This document shows positions 1 through 9,016 of a stretch of DNA of 64,000 bases, one piece after another. The position numbers and the translations under genes are program-made. How positions within the stretch are numbered: the first letter of the stretch is position 1; every line of letters begins with the position of its first letter. The notes below the pieces were generated by a model. The model was not told the DNA's origin. It saw nothing but the letters and a program-made list of their open reading frames with translations, and did no database searches. The DNA is taken from NCBI RefSeq assembly GCF_018987265.1, contig NZ_CP076853.1, positions 806,001 to 870,000 on the forward strand. The letters are read 5' to 3'. The DNA is from Rhizobium sp. WYJ-E13 (lineage in GTDB: Bacteria; Pseudomonadota; Alphaproteobacteria; Rhizobiales; Rhizobiaceae).

Positions 1-11
1 TTTAACGCCAG

Positions 12-36
12 AATGCCGCACCCTCTGCGCGGCATT
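12..36. terminator. Small GC hairpin at window edge, possible terminator
   Basis: Arms aatgccgc (12-19) and gcggcatt (29-36) are perfectly complementary around a 9-nt loop. It lies 67 nt beyond the stop of the minus-strand oxidoreductase. The T tract on that strand is weak, so function as a terminator is uncertain. Nothing else is seen in bases 1-102. Confidence 0.3.
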
Positions 37-102
37 ATATGTCAGCATCATTTACGCAATGTTTCGAAGGCCGGAAAAGGCGGATTTTCGACCTCGAAAA
101 CC

Positions 103-1116
103 TCAGAATCCGGCAAGAACCACCTTGCCCTTCATCCTGCCGCTTTCGACCATGGCATGCGCCTTTTTCATGTTCGCCGCATTGATCGTCCCGACCGTTT
201 CCGACAGCGTTGTGCGGATCTTGCCGGTGTCGACCAGCTCGGAAATCCTGTTGAGGATCTTGTGCTGCTCGATCATGTCGGGTGTCGCGAAAAGCGGACG
301 GGTGAACATCAGCTCCCAGTGAACGGACGCAGCCTTGCGCTTGAAGGGAACGATATCGAAGGTCTTGGGATCGTCGATCAACGCGAAACGACCCTGCGGT
401 GCCAGCGCCTCGACGATATCGGCAACATGCTTGTCCGTATTCGTGGTCGAGAAGATGAAGCCCGGTGCGCCGATGCCGAGCGCCGCGACCTGCGGCGCGA
501 TCGGCTGCGAATGGTCGATCACGTGATGGGCACCGAGCGCCTTCACCCAGTCCTGCGTTTCCGGGCGTGAAGCCGTGGCAATGACCGTCAGATCCGTCAG
601 CGTCCGGGCGATCTGGATGGCGATCGACCCGACGCCGCCCGCACCACCGATGATGAGCACGGCAGGGGCGCCACCCGGTACGGGATCGGTGACGCGCAGG
701 CGGTCGAACAGCGCTTCATAGGCTGTGATCGAGGTCAGCGGCAGGGCGGCGGCTGCAGCGAAATCGAGGCTCTTCGGCTTGTGGCCGACGATGCGCTCGT
801 CGACCAGCTGGAATTCGGCATTCGAGCCGGGACGATTGATGACGCCGGAATAGAAAACCTCGTCGCCGGGCGCAAATAGGGTGACATCGGAACCGATGGC
901 CTTGACGATGCCGGCAGCATCGAAGCCCAACACTTTCAGCTCATCGGCAGGCGGCGCCATATGAGCGCGAACCTTCACATCGACTGGATTGACGGAGACG
1001 GCCTTGATCTCGACCAGCAGGTCGTGGCCCCTGGCCTCGGGCGTCGGCAGTTCGACATCGATCAGCGAGGTTTCGGCCGCGATCGGCTGTGGGGTCTTGT
1101 AGGCGATGGCGCGCAT
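103..1116 (-). CDS. Zinc-type alcohol dehydrogenase-like / quinone oxidoreductase (MDR family)
   Basis: A 337-residue medium-chain dehydrogenase/reductase, probably a cytosolic NADPH-dependent quinone or enone reductase. An N-terminal GroES-like domain (VEIKAVSVNPVDVKVR, DAAGIVKAIG) is followed by a Rossmann fold with the nucleotide motif GGAGGVGS near residue 165. The cysteine/histidine ligands of zinc-dependent members are not evident, which fits the zinc-free quinone reductase branch. The start at 1116 is chosen because AGGAG lies 8 nt upstream; an ATG 21 nt earlier has no such site. It is divergent from an HxlR regulator, an arrangement typical of quinone/electrophile stress switches, so repression by that neighbour is likely. 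Substrate unknown. Confidence 0.85.
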   Translation of the reverse strand: MRAIAYKTPQPIAAETSLIDVELPTPEARGHDLLVEIKAVSVNPVDVKVRAHMAPPADELKVLGFDAAGIVKAIGSDVTLFAPGDEVFYSGVINRPGSNAEFQLVDERIVGHKPKSLDFAAAAALPLTSITAYEALFDRLRVTDPVPGGAPAVLIIGGAGGVGSIAIQIARTLTDLTVIATASRPETQDWVKALGAHHVIDHSQPIAPQVAALGIGAPGFIFSTTNTDKHVADIVEALAPQGRFALIDDPKTFDIVPFKRKAASVHWELMFTRPLFATPDMIEQHKILNRISELVDTGKIRTTLSETVGTINAANMKKAHAMVESGRMKGKVVLAGF

Positions 1117-1198
1117 CTTGGTAACTCCTGTGTTCATTGCACGAGAGCTAGATGCGACCTATGTTCCGGCAACGCAAGAATGCACAAATTCTGTACGT

Positions 1199-1216
1199 AG
1201 TACCAAAAAGGATACT
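1199..1216. promoter_or_regulatory. Imperfect dyad AGTACC-aaaaa-GGaTACT, candidate HxlR operator
   Basis: The arms pair apart from one inserted A and lie in the divergent intergenic region just before the HxlR start. HxlR/YodB-type repressors are known to bind AGTA/TACT-like dyads. Assignment is by position and resemblance only. Confidence 0.3.
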
Positions 1217-1220
1217 GTAA

Positions 1221-1622
1221 ATGTCACGCCCGCGCGCCAAACTGGTCACGAATTTTCCGGGTTGCCCCGTGGAGGCGACGCTGACCTATCTCGATGGAAA
1301 GTGGAAAGGCGTAATCCTTTTCCATCTGATGGACAGGACTTTGCGTTTCAACGAGCTGAGACGCCATCTGCCAGCCATCACCCAGCGCATGCTGACCAAG
1401 CAGCTGCGCGAACTGGAAGAATCCGGCCTGATCTCACGAACAGTTTACCCGGTCGTGCCGCCGCGCGTCGAATATGCTCTGACACCGCTCGGCTCCACGC
1501 TGAAACCGGTGATCCGAGCTCTTGCCGCCTGGGGCGATGAATTCGTCTTCTGCAGCCCGGAAGGTCGGGAACTGCGTGTCGCAAGGGCCTTAGGCGCTCC
1601 GGCTGCGGAGCTCCAGGCGTAA
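1221..1622 (+). CDS. HxlR-family winged-helix transcriptional regulator
   Basis: 133 residues, the usual HxlR length. An N-terminal Cys (NFPGCPVEATL) precedes the signature GKWKGVILFHL, then the winged helix LRFNELRRHLPAITQRMLT and KQLRELEESGLISR. In this family that cysteine often senses quinones, aldehydes or thiol stress. It likely controls the divergent quinone oxidoreductase and itself. AAGGA sits about 9 nt before the ATG. Its last 33 nt overlap the end of the convergent MFS gene. Confidence 0.9.
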   Translation: MSRPRAKLVTNFPGCPVEATLTYLDGKWKGVILFHLMDRTLRFNELRRHLPAITQRMLTKQLRELEESGLISRTVYPVVPPRVEYALTPLGSTLKPVIRALAAWGDEFVFCSPEGRELRVARALGAPAAELQA

Positions 1623-2822
1623 GGACGCTGCAAAGACGAAGAGGCCGAGGAAAGACAGGACGGCGCCGACATAGCCGGTTGCTGCGAAACCGTAACCCCA
1701 GGCAATGACCAGGCCGCCGAGCCATGCGCCGATGGCGTTGGCGATATTGAAGGCCGAATGGTTGGAGGCGGCAGCCAGCGTCTGTGCATCGGCCGCGACG
1801 TCCATCAGACGCGTCTGCAGCGCCGGACCGGCGGCAAAACCGCAGCCGACGAGGAAGACGCAAAGCCCGAGCATGTAGGGGTTGGAAGCCGTCAGAGAGA
1901 ACATCGTCAGCACCACGATATTATAGACCAGCGAACCGCCGATCGTGCCGAGCAGCGATTTATCCGCCAGCCAGGAGCCGATGACATTGCCGGCATTCAT
2001 GCCGATGCCGAAAAGCACGAGCATCAAAGGAACAGCCGTTTCCGGCAGCATTGCCACCTGCGTCGTGGTCGAAGCGATATAGCTGAACATGGCGAACATG
2101 CCGCCATAACCGACCGCCGCTATGCCAAGTGTCAACAGGATCTGCGGGCGACGGAAGGCGCTGAGTTCGCGCAGCGCGCTTGCCCCTTCGGCAACCTTGT
2201 CATGCGGCACGTAGAACCAGATGAGAGCGACCGTCACGAGGCCGATGATGCCGACGGTCAGGAAGGCGACCTGCCAGTCCAGCGCCTGGCCGAAGAAGGT
2301 GGTGAGCGGCGTGCCGAGCAGGGTGGCGACCGTCAGGCCGAGCATGACGCGGCCGACGGCCCGCGCACGGCGATGCACCGGCACCATGGAGGCCGCGACG
2401 AGGGCCGCCACACCGAAATAGGCGCCATGCGGCAGGCCGGTGATGAAACGCAGCACCGTGAAGCTTTCGAAGCTCGGCGCGATGGCGCTCAGGATATTGC
2501 CGACGGCAAAGAGCAGCATGAGGCAGAGCAGCAGCGTGCGTCGTGCCATCTTGGCCGCGAGCACAGCAATAACGGGTGCACCGATCACCACGCCCAGCGC
2601 ATAGGCGCTGATGACATAACCTGCCTGCGGTGTCGTGACCGAAAAGGTATCGGCCACATTAGGCAACAGACCCATAATGGCGAATTCGCCCGTACCGATG
2701 CCGAAACCGCCAGCCGCGAGTGCCAACTGCACCAGCGCGACGGTCATGGAAGAGGGAAGGCCTGCCTCCGGCCCGGAAGCGATAGAATCATCGATGGAAT
2801 CGTTGACGGCAACCTGGCTCAC
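1590..2822 (-). CDS. MFS transporter, DHA1 (AraJ-like) drug/sugar efflux family
   Basis: About 410 residues with twelve hydrophobic segments. The first helix carries the DHA1 motif GTGEFAIMGLLPNVA, and motif-A-like AAKMARRT follows helix 2. This is a proton-driven inner-membrane exporter; substrate not predictable. A longer frame is open back to 2936, but GTG at 2822 has GAGGA about 6 nt upstream and removes an unlikely Pro/Arg-rich leader; an ATG about 24 codons further in is also possible. It converges on and overlaps the HxlR gene by 33 nt. A perfect 6-bp dyad at 2917-2931 lies upstream. Confidence 0.85.
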   Translation of the reverse strand: MSQVAVNDSIDDSIASGPEAGLPSSMTVALVQLALAAGGFGIGTGEFAIMGLLPNVADTFSVTTPQAGYVISAYALGVVIGAPVIAVLAAKMARRTLLLCLMLLFAVGNILSAIAPSFESFTVLRFITGLPHGAYFGVAALVAASMVPVHRRARAVGRVMLGLTVATLLGTPLTTFFGQALDWQVAFLTVGIIGLVTVALIWFYVPHDKVAEGASALRELSAFRRPQILLTLGIAAVGYGGMFAMFSYIASTTTQVAMLPETAVPLMLVLFGIGMNAGNVIGSWLADKSLLGTIGGSLVYNIVVLTMFSLTASNPYMLGLCVFLVGCGFAAGPALQTRLMDVAADAQTLAAASNHSAFNIANAIGAWLGGLVIAWGYGFAATGYVGAVLSFLGLFVFAASLRLELRSRSA

Positions 2823-3126
2823 GGGCGGTCCTCGGAGGATCTGGGCTTGGCGACGGCCGCTGGCGGGACGCGCAGGGCCGGTCATTTGCATTTGATGGTC
2901 AGAAATGGCGGGAGGCGGAGATATGATCTCCAGCATCCCATCTATTGAACGCGAAACCGGGAGCGTCGAGTGCTTTTTTTGCAGTGCAGCGTCCTGCTAT
3001 CTGCATACGTCCATTGCAATATTTGCGTTTCGGCGATGTAGCTGTGCCAACCATACGGCTTGAAATCGCAGGTGCATCAACCATCTCTTGAGGGCAGGGA
3101 CAGCGAGGATAGGAAACAAGCACCTC
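2823..3126. other. 304-nt divergent intergenic region
   Basis: Separates the MFS exporter (minus) from the lipid kinase (plus). It contains GGAGAT-ATG-ATCTCC at 2917-2931, a perfect inverted repeat that could be an operator for the exporter, and a run of seven T at about 2972-2978. No convincing -35/-10 pair or further gene is seen. Confidence 0.4.
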
Positions 3127-4071
3127 ATGAAGCTCGTCGGCTTTTTCAATCGCGACGGCGGTACCTTCAGAACGACGGACATGCAGGCTTACGAGAAGCG
3201 CGCGGAGGAGGTCTTCCGTGAGGCCGGGCATGATTTCGAAGCGATCGTCTTTTCCGGCGGCGAGATTGTTCCCGCCATGGAACGTGCCGCTCGGCGCGAC
3301 GATATCGACGGCATCGTTGCCGGCGGCGGTGACGGCACAATTTCGGCGGCCGCATCGATTGCCTGGAGGAACGGCGTGGCGCTTGGCGTCGTGCCGGCCG
3401 GTACCATGAACCTCTTTGCCCGCTCGCTGAAAGTGCCGCTCGATATCTGGCAGGCGCTCGACGTGCTGGCTTTCGGCGAGCTCGACAATATCGATATCGC
3501 CAGTGCCAACGGAAGGCCGTTCGTCCACCAGTTCTCCGCCGGCTTGCATGCGCGCATGGTGCGCTACCGCAATTCCTACAGCTACCGCTCCCGCCTCGGA
3601 AAGATGCGCGCCAGCACCCGCGCAGCTTTCGGCGTTGTTTTCAACCCGCCCGAATTCGAGGTCGAGTTCGAGGCGGCCGGCATGAAGGAAACCCGCCGCG
3701 TCTCCGCCATCTCCGTCTCCAATAATCCCTTCGGCGAAAACGCGCTGCTCTATGCCGACAATCTGCGCAGCGGCGAGCTTGGCTTCTATACGGCAAAACC
3801 GCTGAAACCGCTCGGCGTCGCACGGTTGGCGATCGACATGCTGCGTGGCAGGTTCCGCGAAAACGATGCGGTCATGGTCATGCATCCGGCCGAAGTCAAT
3901 CTGCACTTTCCGAAGCTGCGCGCCAAGGCGAACTGCGTCATGGATGGCGAGCTTCTGCCGCTGGAGCGCGATATCACGATCAAGCTGCATCCGGGTGAAT
4001 TGAAGGTGCTGGTCAAGCAGGGATTGGCTGCACAGGAAGGCGAAAGGGAGCGGCGCGAGCCGGCGGCCTGA
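3127..4071 (+). CDS. Diacylglycerol/lipid kinase family protein (YegS/LCB5-like)
   Basis: 314 residues. The catalytic-domain signature VAGGGDGTISAAAS lies near residue 78, and VVPAGTMNLFAR matches the GTxNDFAR-like nucleotide-binding motif of the DAGK/ATP-NAD kinase superfamily. The C-terminal beta-rich domain ends in CVMDGELLPL, where the usual DGE motif is conserved. It probably phosphorylates a membrane lipid such as diacylglycerol at the cytoplasmic face. A TTG 39 nt upstream is open, but ATG at 3127 fits the family N-terminus (KLVGFFN). It stands alone and is followed directly by a large palindromic repeat. Confidence 0.85.
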   Translation: MKLVGFFNRDGGTFRTTDMQAYEKRAEEVFREAGHDFEAIVFSGGEIVPAMERAARRDDIDGIVAGGGDGTISAAASIAWRNGVALGVVPAGTMNLFARSLKVPLDIWQALDVLAFGELDNIDIASANGRPFVHQFSAGLHARMVRYRNSYSYRSRLGKMRASTRAAFGVVFNPPEFEVEFEAAGMKETRRVSAISVSNNPFGENALLYADNLRSGELGFYTAKPLKPLGVARLAIDMLRGRFRENDAVMVMHPAEVNLHFPKLRAKANCVMDGELLPLERDITIKLHPGELKVLVKQGLAAQEGERERREPAA

Positions 4072-4074
4072 CGC

Positions 4075-4241
4075 TTAGAGCCTTTCATGGTTAGATTGAA
4101 GCATTCTGTCGGCTGAAACGGGCCGTCTGATCGACCGGCCGGCTTGGCCGTAGATCTGGGCTACGACGCGCGCCGGCCGGTCGACCATCCGACTCCGTTT
4201 GAGCCGACAGAATGCTTCAATCTAACCATGAAAGGCTCTAA
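4075..4241. repeat. 167-bp nested palindromic element (perfect 40-bp arms)
   Basis: The outer arms 4075-4114 and 4202-4241 are perfect 40-bp reverse complements bounded by TTAGAGC/GCTCTAA. Inside, tcgaccggccggc (4131-4143) pairs with 4172-4184. The architecture resembles rhizobial intergenic mosaic (RIME-like) elements. The right arm carries the TAG stop codon of the minus-strand diguanylate cyclase, and the left arm begins 4 nt after the kinase stop. It could act as a bidirectional terminator or mRNA stabiliser for these convergent genes. Confidence 0.85.
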
Positions 4242-6016
4242 AGCGCAGCGGTGCGCCTGGCTCTGAAGGGAATGAGAGCGCCTTCGACGATATCCCGGTC
4301 CGCCTCGTCTCCGAAAACACAGGTGCGATTGCGTCCCTTCTTCTTGGCGCAGTAAAGCGCCTCGTCGGCCGATGCGATGAGCTGGCGCCAGCCATTTGCG
4401 CCGCACTGGCCGGAGGCGACGCCGATGCTGACGGTAATGGAGAGATCCATACCGGTTTCCGCGTCGCGGATGAAATGCGCCTGAATGTGGCTGCGCAGTT
4501 CTTCGGCAAAATCCACGGTGTTCGAAAGATCCGATGTTGAAACGAGAACGGCGAACTCCTCGCCGCCATAGCGCGCCACGATATCCGTCGGCCGCATCGC
4601 ACCCTGCAGCCGTGACGCAATTTCGATGAGCACGGCATCGCCCGTCAGATGGCCATAGGTATCGTTGACCGTCTTGAAGTGATCGATGTCGATCAGCATC
4701 AGGCAGACATCTTCCTCGCGCTCCGAAGGCGCATTGCCGAAGCCTTCCAGCGCCCGGCGGTTCCAGACGCCGGTCAGCCCATCTTTCTCGGCCTGCGCCT
4801 TCAGCCGGGCTTCATATTCGGCCCGTTCGTCAAGCTTGCCGCGCAGCAGTTCCAGTGCTTCGAACAGGCTGCGCATCTCCGGTGCCTTGGAGATCGTCTC
4901 AAGGTTTGTCATGGCGCTGCCCTCGGCAAGCGCGATGATCTGTCTGCGCGCCGTCAGCAGCGGATCGAGCATATGAAGGCGGATGGAGCGGACGAGGGCG
5001 AGCAGCACTGCGAGCGCAGAGGCTGTGATGAGCGCAATGACGGCCAGACGGTAGGAGGCCGTGTCATGCTGGGTCCGATAGCGCTTCACGACATCGTTGA
5101 GGAAGATCGTGCGCAGCCGCGCCAGCGGCTGCAGCGTCGGGACATAGTTGCGCGTCAGATCGACGGCAGAGATCGAATAGTCGCCGGAAATCTTGCCTTG
5201 TTCGATGAGGATCTTCACGAGGTCGAGGCCGGATCCGAAAAAGATCGCATCGACATCCTTCATGAGGTCGGCAGACAGCGTGTCGTTATCGCTGACGATC
5301 TTCTGGCCTTGCATCAGCGTGCGCAATTCCAGAAGCCGGCCGATGGTGCGGCTGGCATCGGTGACATGGCTGTCGCGGAGCGGTTGGCGCGTGGCGATCG
5401 GCCCCATGATCTGCGAGGCGGCCCGGCCGCCATATTCGCGCATGTCGCTGATCATTCGCCCCGTCAGGAACGGAGCAGTCAGTTCCGATTGGCGGCTCGT
5501 GAAGGCCGCCACATGCCAGTCGACGACAGCCTGGAAGGTTTCAATCACCTCGATCATTTCGCCGATCGCGGCCTGGACATCCTCCGGCCGGCGCTCGCCA
5601 AGCGGCGTTGCGGCAACCCGGTCCACGGCCTCGCGAGCTTTGCGAAGCTGGTCCCTGGTATCGGCCAGCGCCTTCTGCAGGCCGGGCAGGGCGGAGGAGA
5701 CATCGACGGCAAACGGCTCGTCGAGAGCCTCGAGAGCCTGATCGCTGCTGCGCCGGAAGAACCTCAGGCGCTCCGTTGCCGGGGCGCTGCTGTCCGGCTC
5801 GATCGCCATGATATCATTGGCCGGGCCACGTTCCGCGGACACTTGGGTGCCAGCCTCCAAAACCTGGCGGAAGCGTTCCACTGCAAGCAGACTGTCATAA
5901 GTCGAACGGTAGCTCTCATAGGTCGGAATGAGGGCGCTCGCTGTCAGAACAAGGATGAGAAAGGCGACGATGACGGTCGCAAACAGCAGCTTTCCCTCAA
6001 GAGTGATGCGGTTCAT
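4238..6016 (-). CDS. Membrane-anchored diguanylate cyclase (GGDEF)
   Basis: 592 residues. One transmembrane helix lies near residues 10-30, a long periplasmic all-helical sensor follows, and a second helix near 325-345 leads to a HAMP-like linker and a GGDEF domain. The active site RYGGEEF is intact near residue 484, and RPTD five residues before it matches the inhibitory I-site, so it should make c-di-GMP with feedback control. ATG at 6016 is preferred over TTG at 6019 and has AAGGGA upstream. The stop codon lies inside the 4075-4241 repeat. Ligand unknown; PilZ proteins at 20.6 and 22.2 kb could be downstream effectors. Confidence 0.92.
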   Translation of the reverse strand: MNRITLEGKLLFATVIVAFLILVLTASALIPTYESYRSTYDSLLAVERFRQVLEAGTQVSAERGPANDIMAIEPDSSAPATERLRFFRRSSDQALEALDEPFAVDVSSALPGLQKALADTRDQLRKAREAVDRVAATPLGERRPEDVQAAIGEMIEVIETFQAVVDWHVAAFTSRQSELTAPFLTGRMISDMREYGGRAASQIMGPIATRQPLRDSHVTDASRTIGRLLELRTLMQGQKIVSDNDTLSADLMKDVDAIFFGSGLDLVKILIEQGKISGDYSISAVDLTRNYVPTLQPLARLRTIFLNDVVKRYRTQHDTASYRLAVIALITASALAVLLALVRSIRLHMLDPLLTARRQIIALAEGSAMTNLETISKAPEMRSLFEALELLRGKLDERAEYEARLKAQAEKDGLTGVWNRRALEGFGNAPSEREEDVCLMLIDIDHFKTVNDTYGHLTGDAVLIEIASRLQGAMRPTDIVARYGGEEFAVLVSTSDLSNTVDFAEELRSHIQAHFIRDAETGMDLSITVSIGVASGQCGANGWRQLIASADEALYCAKKKGRNRTCVFGDEADRDIVEGALIPFRARRTAAL

Positions 6017-6181
6017 CAAACCGATCCCTTTCCCGTCCCGTTATCCGCGCCGGCTCCGTTGCCGGTTTATTGAACATGCTGATATCGGGAATATATTACC
6101 GATTTCGAGTATAGATCATCGATAATGCCAACAGGGTTAAGAAAACTTCCCAAGTGAAAGTGATGTGACGGGCTCTATTAA

Positions 6182-7528
6182 CTACAGGCGCGCGAGATAT
6201 GTGCGATAGTCGAAATCCGACACGGTGCGCAGGTGCGTTATTGCTTCCTTGTACTTCGTATCGCCATACAACTTTTGATACTTGTCGCCGAAGATATTGG
6301 CGATGAAGGCCGACTGCCGGAAGATCTCGACCGCCGTCAGGAAATCATGCGTCAGCCGCTTCGCGCCCGGTGGGGTATAGGCGGGCGTCGTTTCCTCGCC
6401 GGGATCGAGATCGCCGTCGAGACCGAGCAGCATGCCGCCGAGGATGGCCGCCAGCAGCAGGTAGGGATTGGCATCGGCACCCGCCACGCGATGCTCGATG
6501 CGCGCCGCTGGCCCGTTTGTATCAGGAATGCGAATTGCCGTGCCGCGATGTCCGGTGCCCCAGGTGAGGTCGGTCGGCGCAAAGGAGCCAGGCTGGAACC
6601 GGCGGTAGGAATTGGCGAAGGGCGCAAAGACGAGCTGCGCCTCATGCATGGTCTGCAGCATGCCTGCCGTCACCGATTTCAGAAGGGTCGGTTCGCCTCC
6701 GGCAGCATCGAGGATATTGTTGCCGTCCCTGTCGATGATGCTCGCATGCACATGCAGACCGGAACCGGCATGATCCGAATAGGGTTTGGCCATGCAGGTC
6801 GATTTCAGCCCGTGTCTGCGTGCCGCCTGCTCGGCAACGCGCTTCAGGTAGAGGCAGTCATCGGCGGCCGCCAGGGCATCGGGCCGGTGCAGCAGGTTCA
6901 CTTCGAACTGGCCGGGACCGAATTCGGCCGTCGTCGCCTCCGCCGGCAGGTTCATCGCTTTGGCATAGGCGCGCAGGGTCCGCAGGTAGTCGTCGAGCGC
7001 ATCGACGGCGCTCATGTCATAGAGCTGGAAGCCGTTCGGATCGCCGCGATAGGTCAAGCTTGCAGGCGGCGAGGGCACGCCCGTCTCGCGCCAGTTCTCT
7101 TCGATCACGTAGAATTCCAATTCCGTCGCCACGACGGGCGTCAGCCCACGCTCGGCATAACGTTCGACAACGGAGGCGAGAATGCCGCGCGGATCCATGA
7201 AGCTGCGGCTGCCGTCGAATTCGTGCATGGTGGCGAGCACCTGGATGGATCCTTCGGGCGCCCAGGGCATCGGCGCAAGGCTGCGCCTATCGGCAATGAG
7301 ATTGCCATCGGGATCGCCGATCGTCAGCGACAGGCCGGTGATATCGTCATTGTCGTCGCCCCAGATATCGAGCGACTGCGTCGAGGTCGGCAGGCGGATA
7401 TCGCCCGCCCAGACCTTCTTTTCGGCCGAAAGCGGCAGCTGTTTGCCGCGCAGATCGCCGTTCATACCGACAACAAGGATCTCGAAACGCGGATCGCCCT
7501 GCTCAACCTCTTTGCCCTTGTTCGCCAT
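6182..7528 (-). CDS. Glutamine synthetase family protein, probable gamma-glutamylpolyamine synthetase (PuuA-like)
   Basis: 448 residues, shorter than ammonia-assimilating GlnA and close to PuuA. The catalytic-domain motifs TAEFGPGQFEVNL, GSGLHVHASI and RIEHRVAGADANPYLL are present, so the ATP-grasp-like active site is complete. ATG at 7528 is chosen because the N-terminal region there fits the family; the open frame extends to 7732 but overlaps the divergent aminotransferase. Members beside class III aminotransferases usually gamma-glutamylate putrescine or related amines. The 75-nt divergent gap suggests shared control. Exact substrate is inference. Confidence 0.8.
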   Translation of the reverse strand: MANKGKEVEQGDPRFEILVVGMNGDLRGKQLPLSAEKKVWAGDIRLPTSTQSLDIWGDDNDDITGLSLTIGDPDGNLIADRRSLAPMPWAPEGSIQVLATMHEFDGSRSFMDPRGILASVVERYAERGLTPVVATELEFYVIEENWRETGVPSPPASLTYRGDPNGFQLYDMSAVDALDDYLRTLRAYAKAMNLPAEATTAEFGPGQFEVNLLHRPDALAAADDCLYLKRVAEQAARRHGLKSTCMAKPYSDHAGSGLHVHASIIDRDGNNILDAAGGEPTLLKSVTAGMLQTMHEAQLVFAPFANSYRRFQPGSFAPTDLTWGTGHRGTAIRIPDTNGPAARIEHRVAGADANPYLLLAAILGGMLLGLDGDLDPGEETTPAYTPPGAKRLTHDFLTAVEIFRQSAFIANIFGDKYQKLYGDTKYKEAITHLRTVSDFDYRTYLARL

Positions 7529-7603
7529 GACCTTGAAAATCCTCTCGCAGAAGGCCAAGGTCGTAAACCATCGCCGAAAGCCTTTCAATCCGAAGGTCCA
7601 ATC

Positions 7604-8971
7604 ATGTCCGATACTTACCCGCTGTCCAACCTCGCAGCCATCGATGCCGCCCACCATCTGCATCCCTTCTCCGACATGAAGAAGCTGAATGCCGACGGCA
7701 CGCGCATCATCGAGCGCGGCGAGGGCGTGCATATTTTCGATAACAACGGCAAAAAGTATCTCGATGGCTTCGCCGGCCTCTGGTGCGTCAATATCGGCTA
7801 TGGCCGCAAGGAAATCGCCGATGCCGTCGCGCGTCAGATGAACGAGCTCCCCTACTACAACACCTTCTTCGGCACGACGTCACCGTCGACCACGCTGCTC
7901 GCGGAGAAGGTGACGTCCAAGGCTGGCCCGCGCTTCAACCATATCTTCTTCACCGGCTCCGGCTCGGAAGCGAACGACACCTGGTTCCGCATGGCCCGCG
8001 TCTATTGGGCAGCCGTCGGCAAGCCCTCGAAGAAGATGGTGATTGCGCGGCGCAACGGCTATCACGGCTCGACGGTTGCCGGCGCCAGCCTCGGCGGCAT
8101 GAAATACATGCACGAGCAGGGCGACCTGCCAATCCCTGGCATCGTCCATATCGGCCAGCCCTATTGGTATGGCGAGGGTGGCGATCTTTCTCCCGCCGAA
8201 TTCGGCCTGAAGGTCGCCCGCGAGCTGGACGCCAAGATCGATGAGTTGGGCGAGGAGAATGTCGCCGCCTTCGTCGCCGAGCCGATCCAGGGTGCGGCTG
8301 GTGTGATCATTCCGCCGGAGACCTACTGGCCGGAGATCGACCGCATCTGCAAGGCGCGCAATGTCCTGCTCGTGACGGACGAAGTCATCTGCGGCTTCGG
8401 CCGCCTCGGCGAATGGTTCGGCCATCAATATTTCGGCGTCGAGCCGGATTTTGCTCCGATCGCCAAAGGGCTTTCCTCGGGTTACCTGCCGATCGGCGGC
8501 GTGCTCGTCAGCGATCGCATCGCCGACGTGCTGATCAACGATGTCGGCGATTTCAACCACGGCTTCACCTATTCCGGCCATCCGGTCTGCGCTGCCGCCG
8601 CGCTCGAAAATCTGCGCATCATCGAGGAGGAGAAACTGGTGGAGCGCGTGCGCGACGATATCGGCCCCTATTTCGCAAAGAAATGGGCCGCGCTCGCCGA
8701 TCATGATTTCGTCGGCGAGGCGCAAAGCATCGGCCTGATGGGCGGTCTGCAGCTTGCCGCCGACAAGAAGACCCGCACCCGTTTCGAAAAGCCCGATCCG
8801 ATCGGCTCGCTGGTGCGCAATCACGCTCTCGCAAACGGCCTCGTGCTGCGCGCCACCGGCGACCGCATGCTGGCCTCACCGCCGCTCGTCATCCGTCACG
8901 AGGAAGTGGACGAGATGGCCAGCATCGCCAAGATCGCGCTGGACGCAGCCTGGAAGGAACTCCGCGGCTAG
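7604..8971 (+). CDS. Class III aminotransferase (putrescine/omega-amino acid type)
   Basis: 455 residues, a normal length for this PLP enzyme family. The motif VAEPIQGAAGVI, the acidic PLP-binding segment LVTDEVICGFGRLG and the catalytic lysine context PIAKGLSSGYLPIGG are all present, as is HGFTYSGHPVCAAAALEN. AAGG lies just before the ATG at 7604; a much longer open frame starting at 6233 only overlaps the divergent synthetase and is not used. Together with that gene it probably degrades putrescine or another diamine/amino acid, handing amino groups to pyruvate or 2-oxoglutarate. Confidence 0.88.
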   Translation: MSDTYPLSNLAAIDAAHHLHPFSDMKKLNADGTRIIERGEGVHIFDNNGKKYLDGFAGLWCVNIGYGRKEIADAVARQMNELPYYNTFFGTTSPSTTLLAEKVTSKAGPRFNHIFFTGSGSEANDTWFRMARVYWAAVGKPSKKMVIARRNGYHGSTVAGASLGGMKYMHEQGDLPIPGIVHIGQPYWYGEGGDLSPAEFGLKVARELDAKIDELGEENVAAFVAEPIQGAAGVIIPPETYWPEIDRICKARNVLLVTDEVICGFGRLGEWFGHQYFGVEPDFAPIAKGLSSGYLPIGGVLVSDRIADVLINDVGDFNHGFTYSGHPVCAAAALENLRIIEEEKLVERVRDDIGPYFAKKWAALADHDFVGEAQSIGLMGGLQLAADKKTRTRFEKPDPIGSLVRNHALANGLVLRATGDRMLASPPLVIRHEEVDEMASIAKIALDAAWKELRG

Positions 8972-9016
8972 CGACGACCGTCATTGAACGTCGATCATTT
9001 GGGGGGATCTCAACCA

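Noticed and set aside
4649..6073. Long open frame opposite the diguanylate cyclase
   Set aside because: GC-rich shadow frame; the minus-strand protein has intact GGEEF and membrane helices.
6233..7603. N-terminal extension of the aminotransferase giving 912 residues
   Set aside because: It overlaps the divergent synthetase on the other strand, and the family start with a ribosome site is at 7604.
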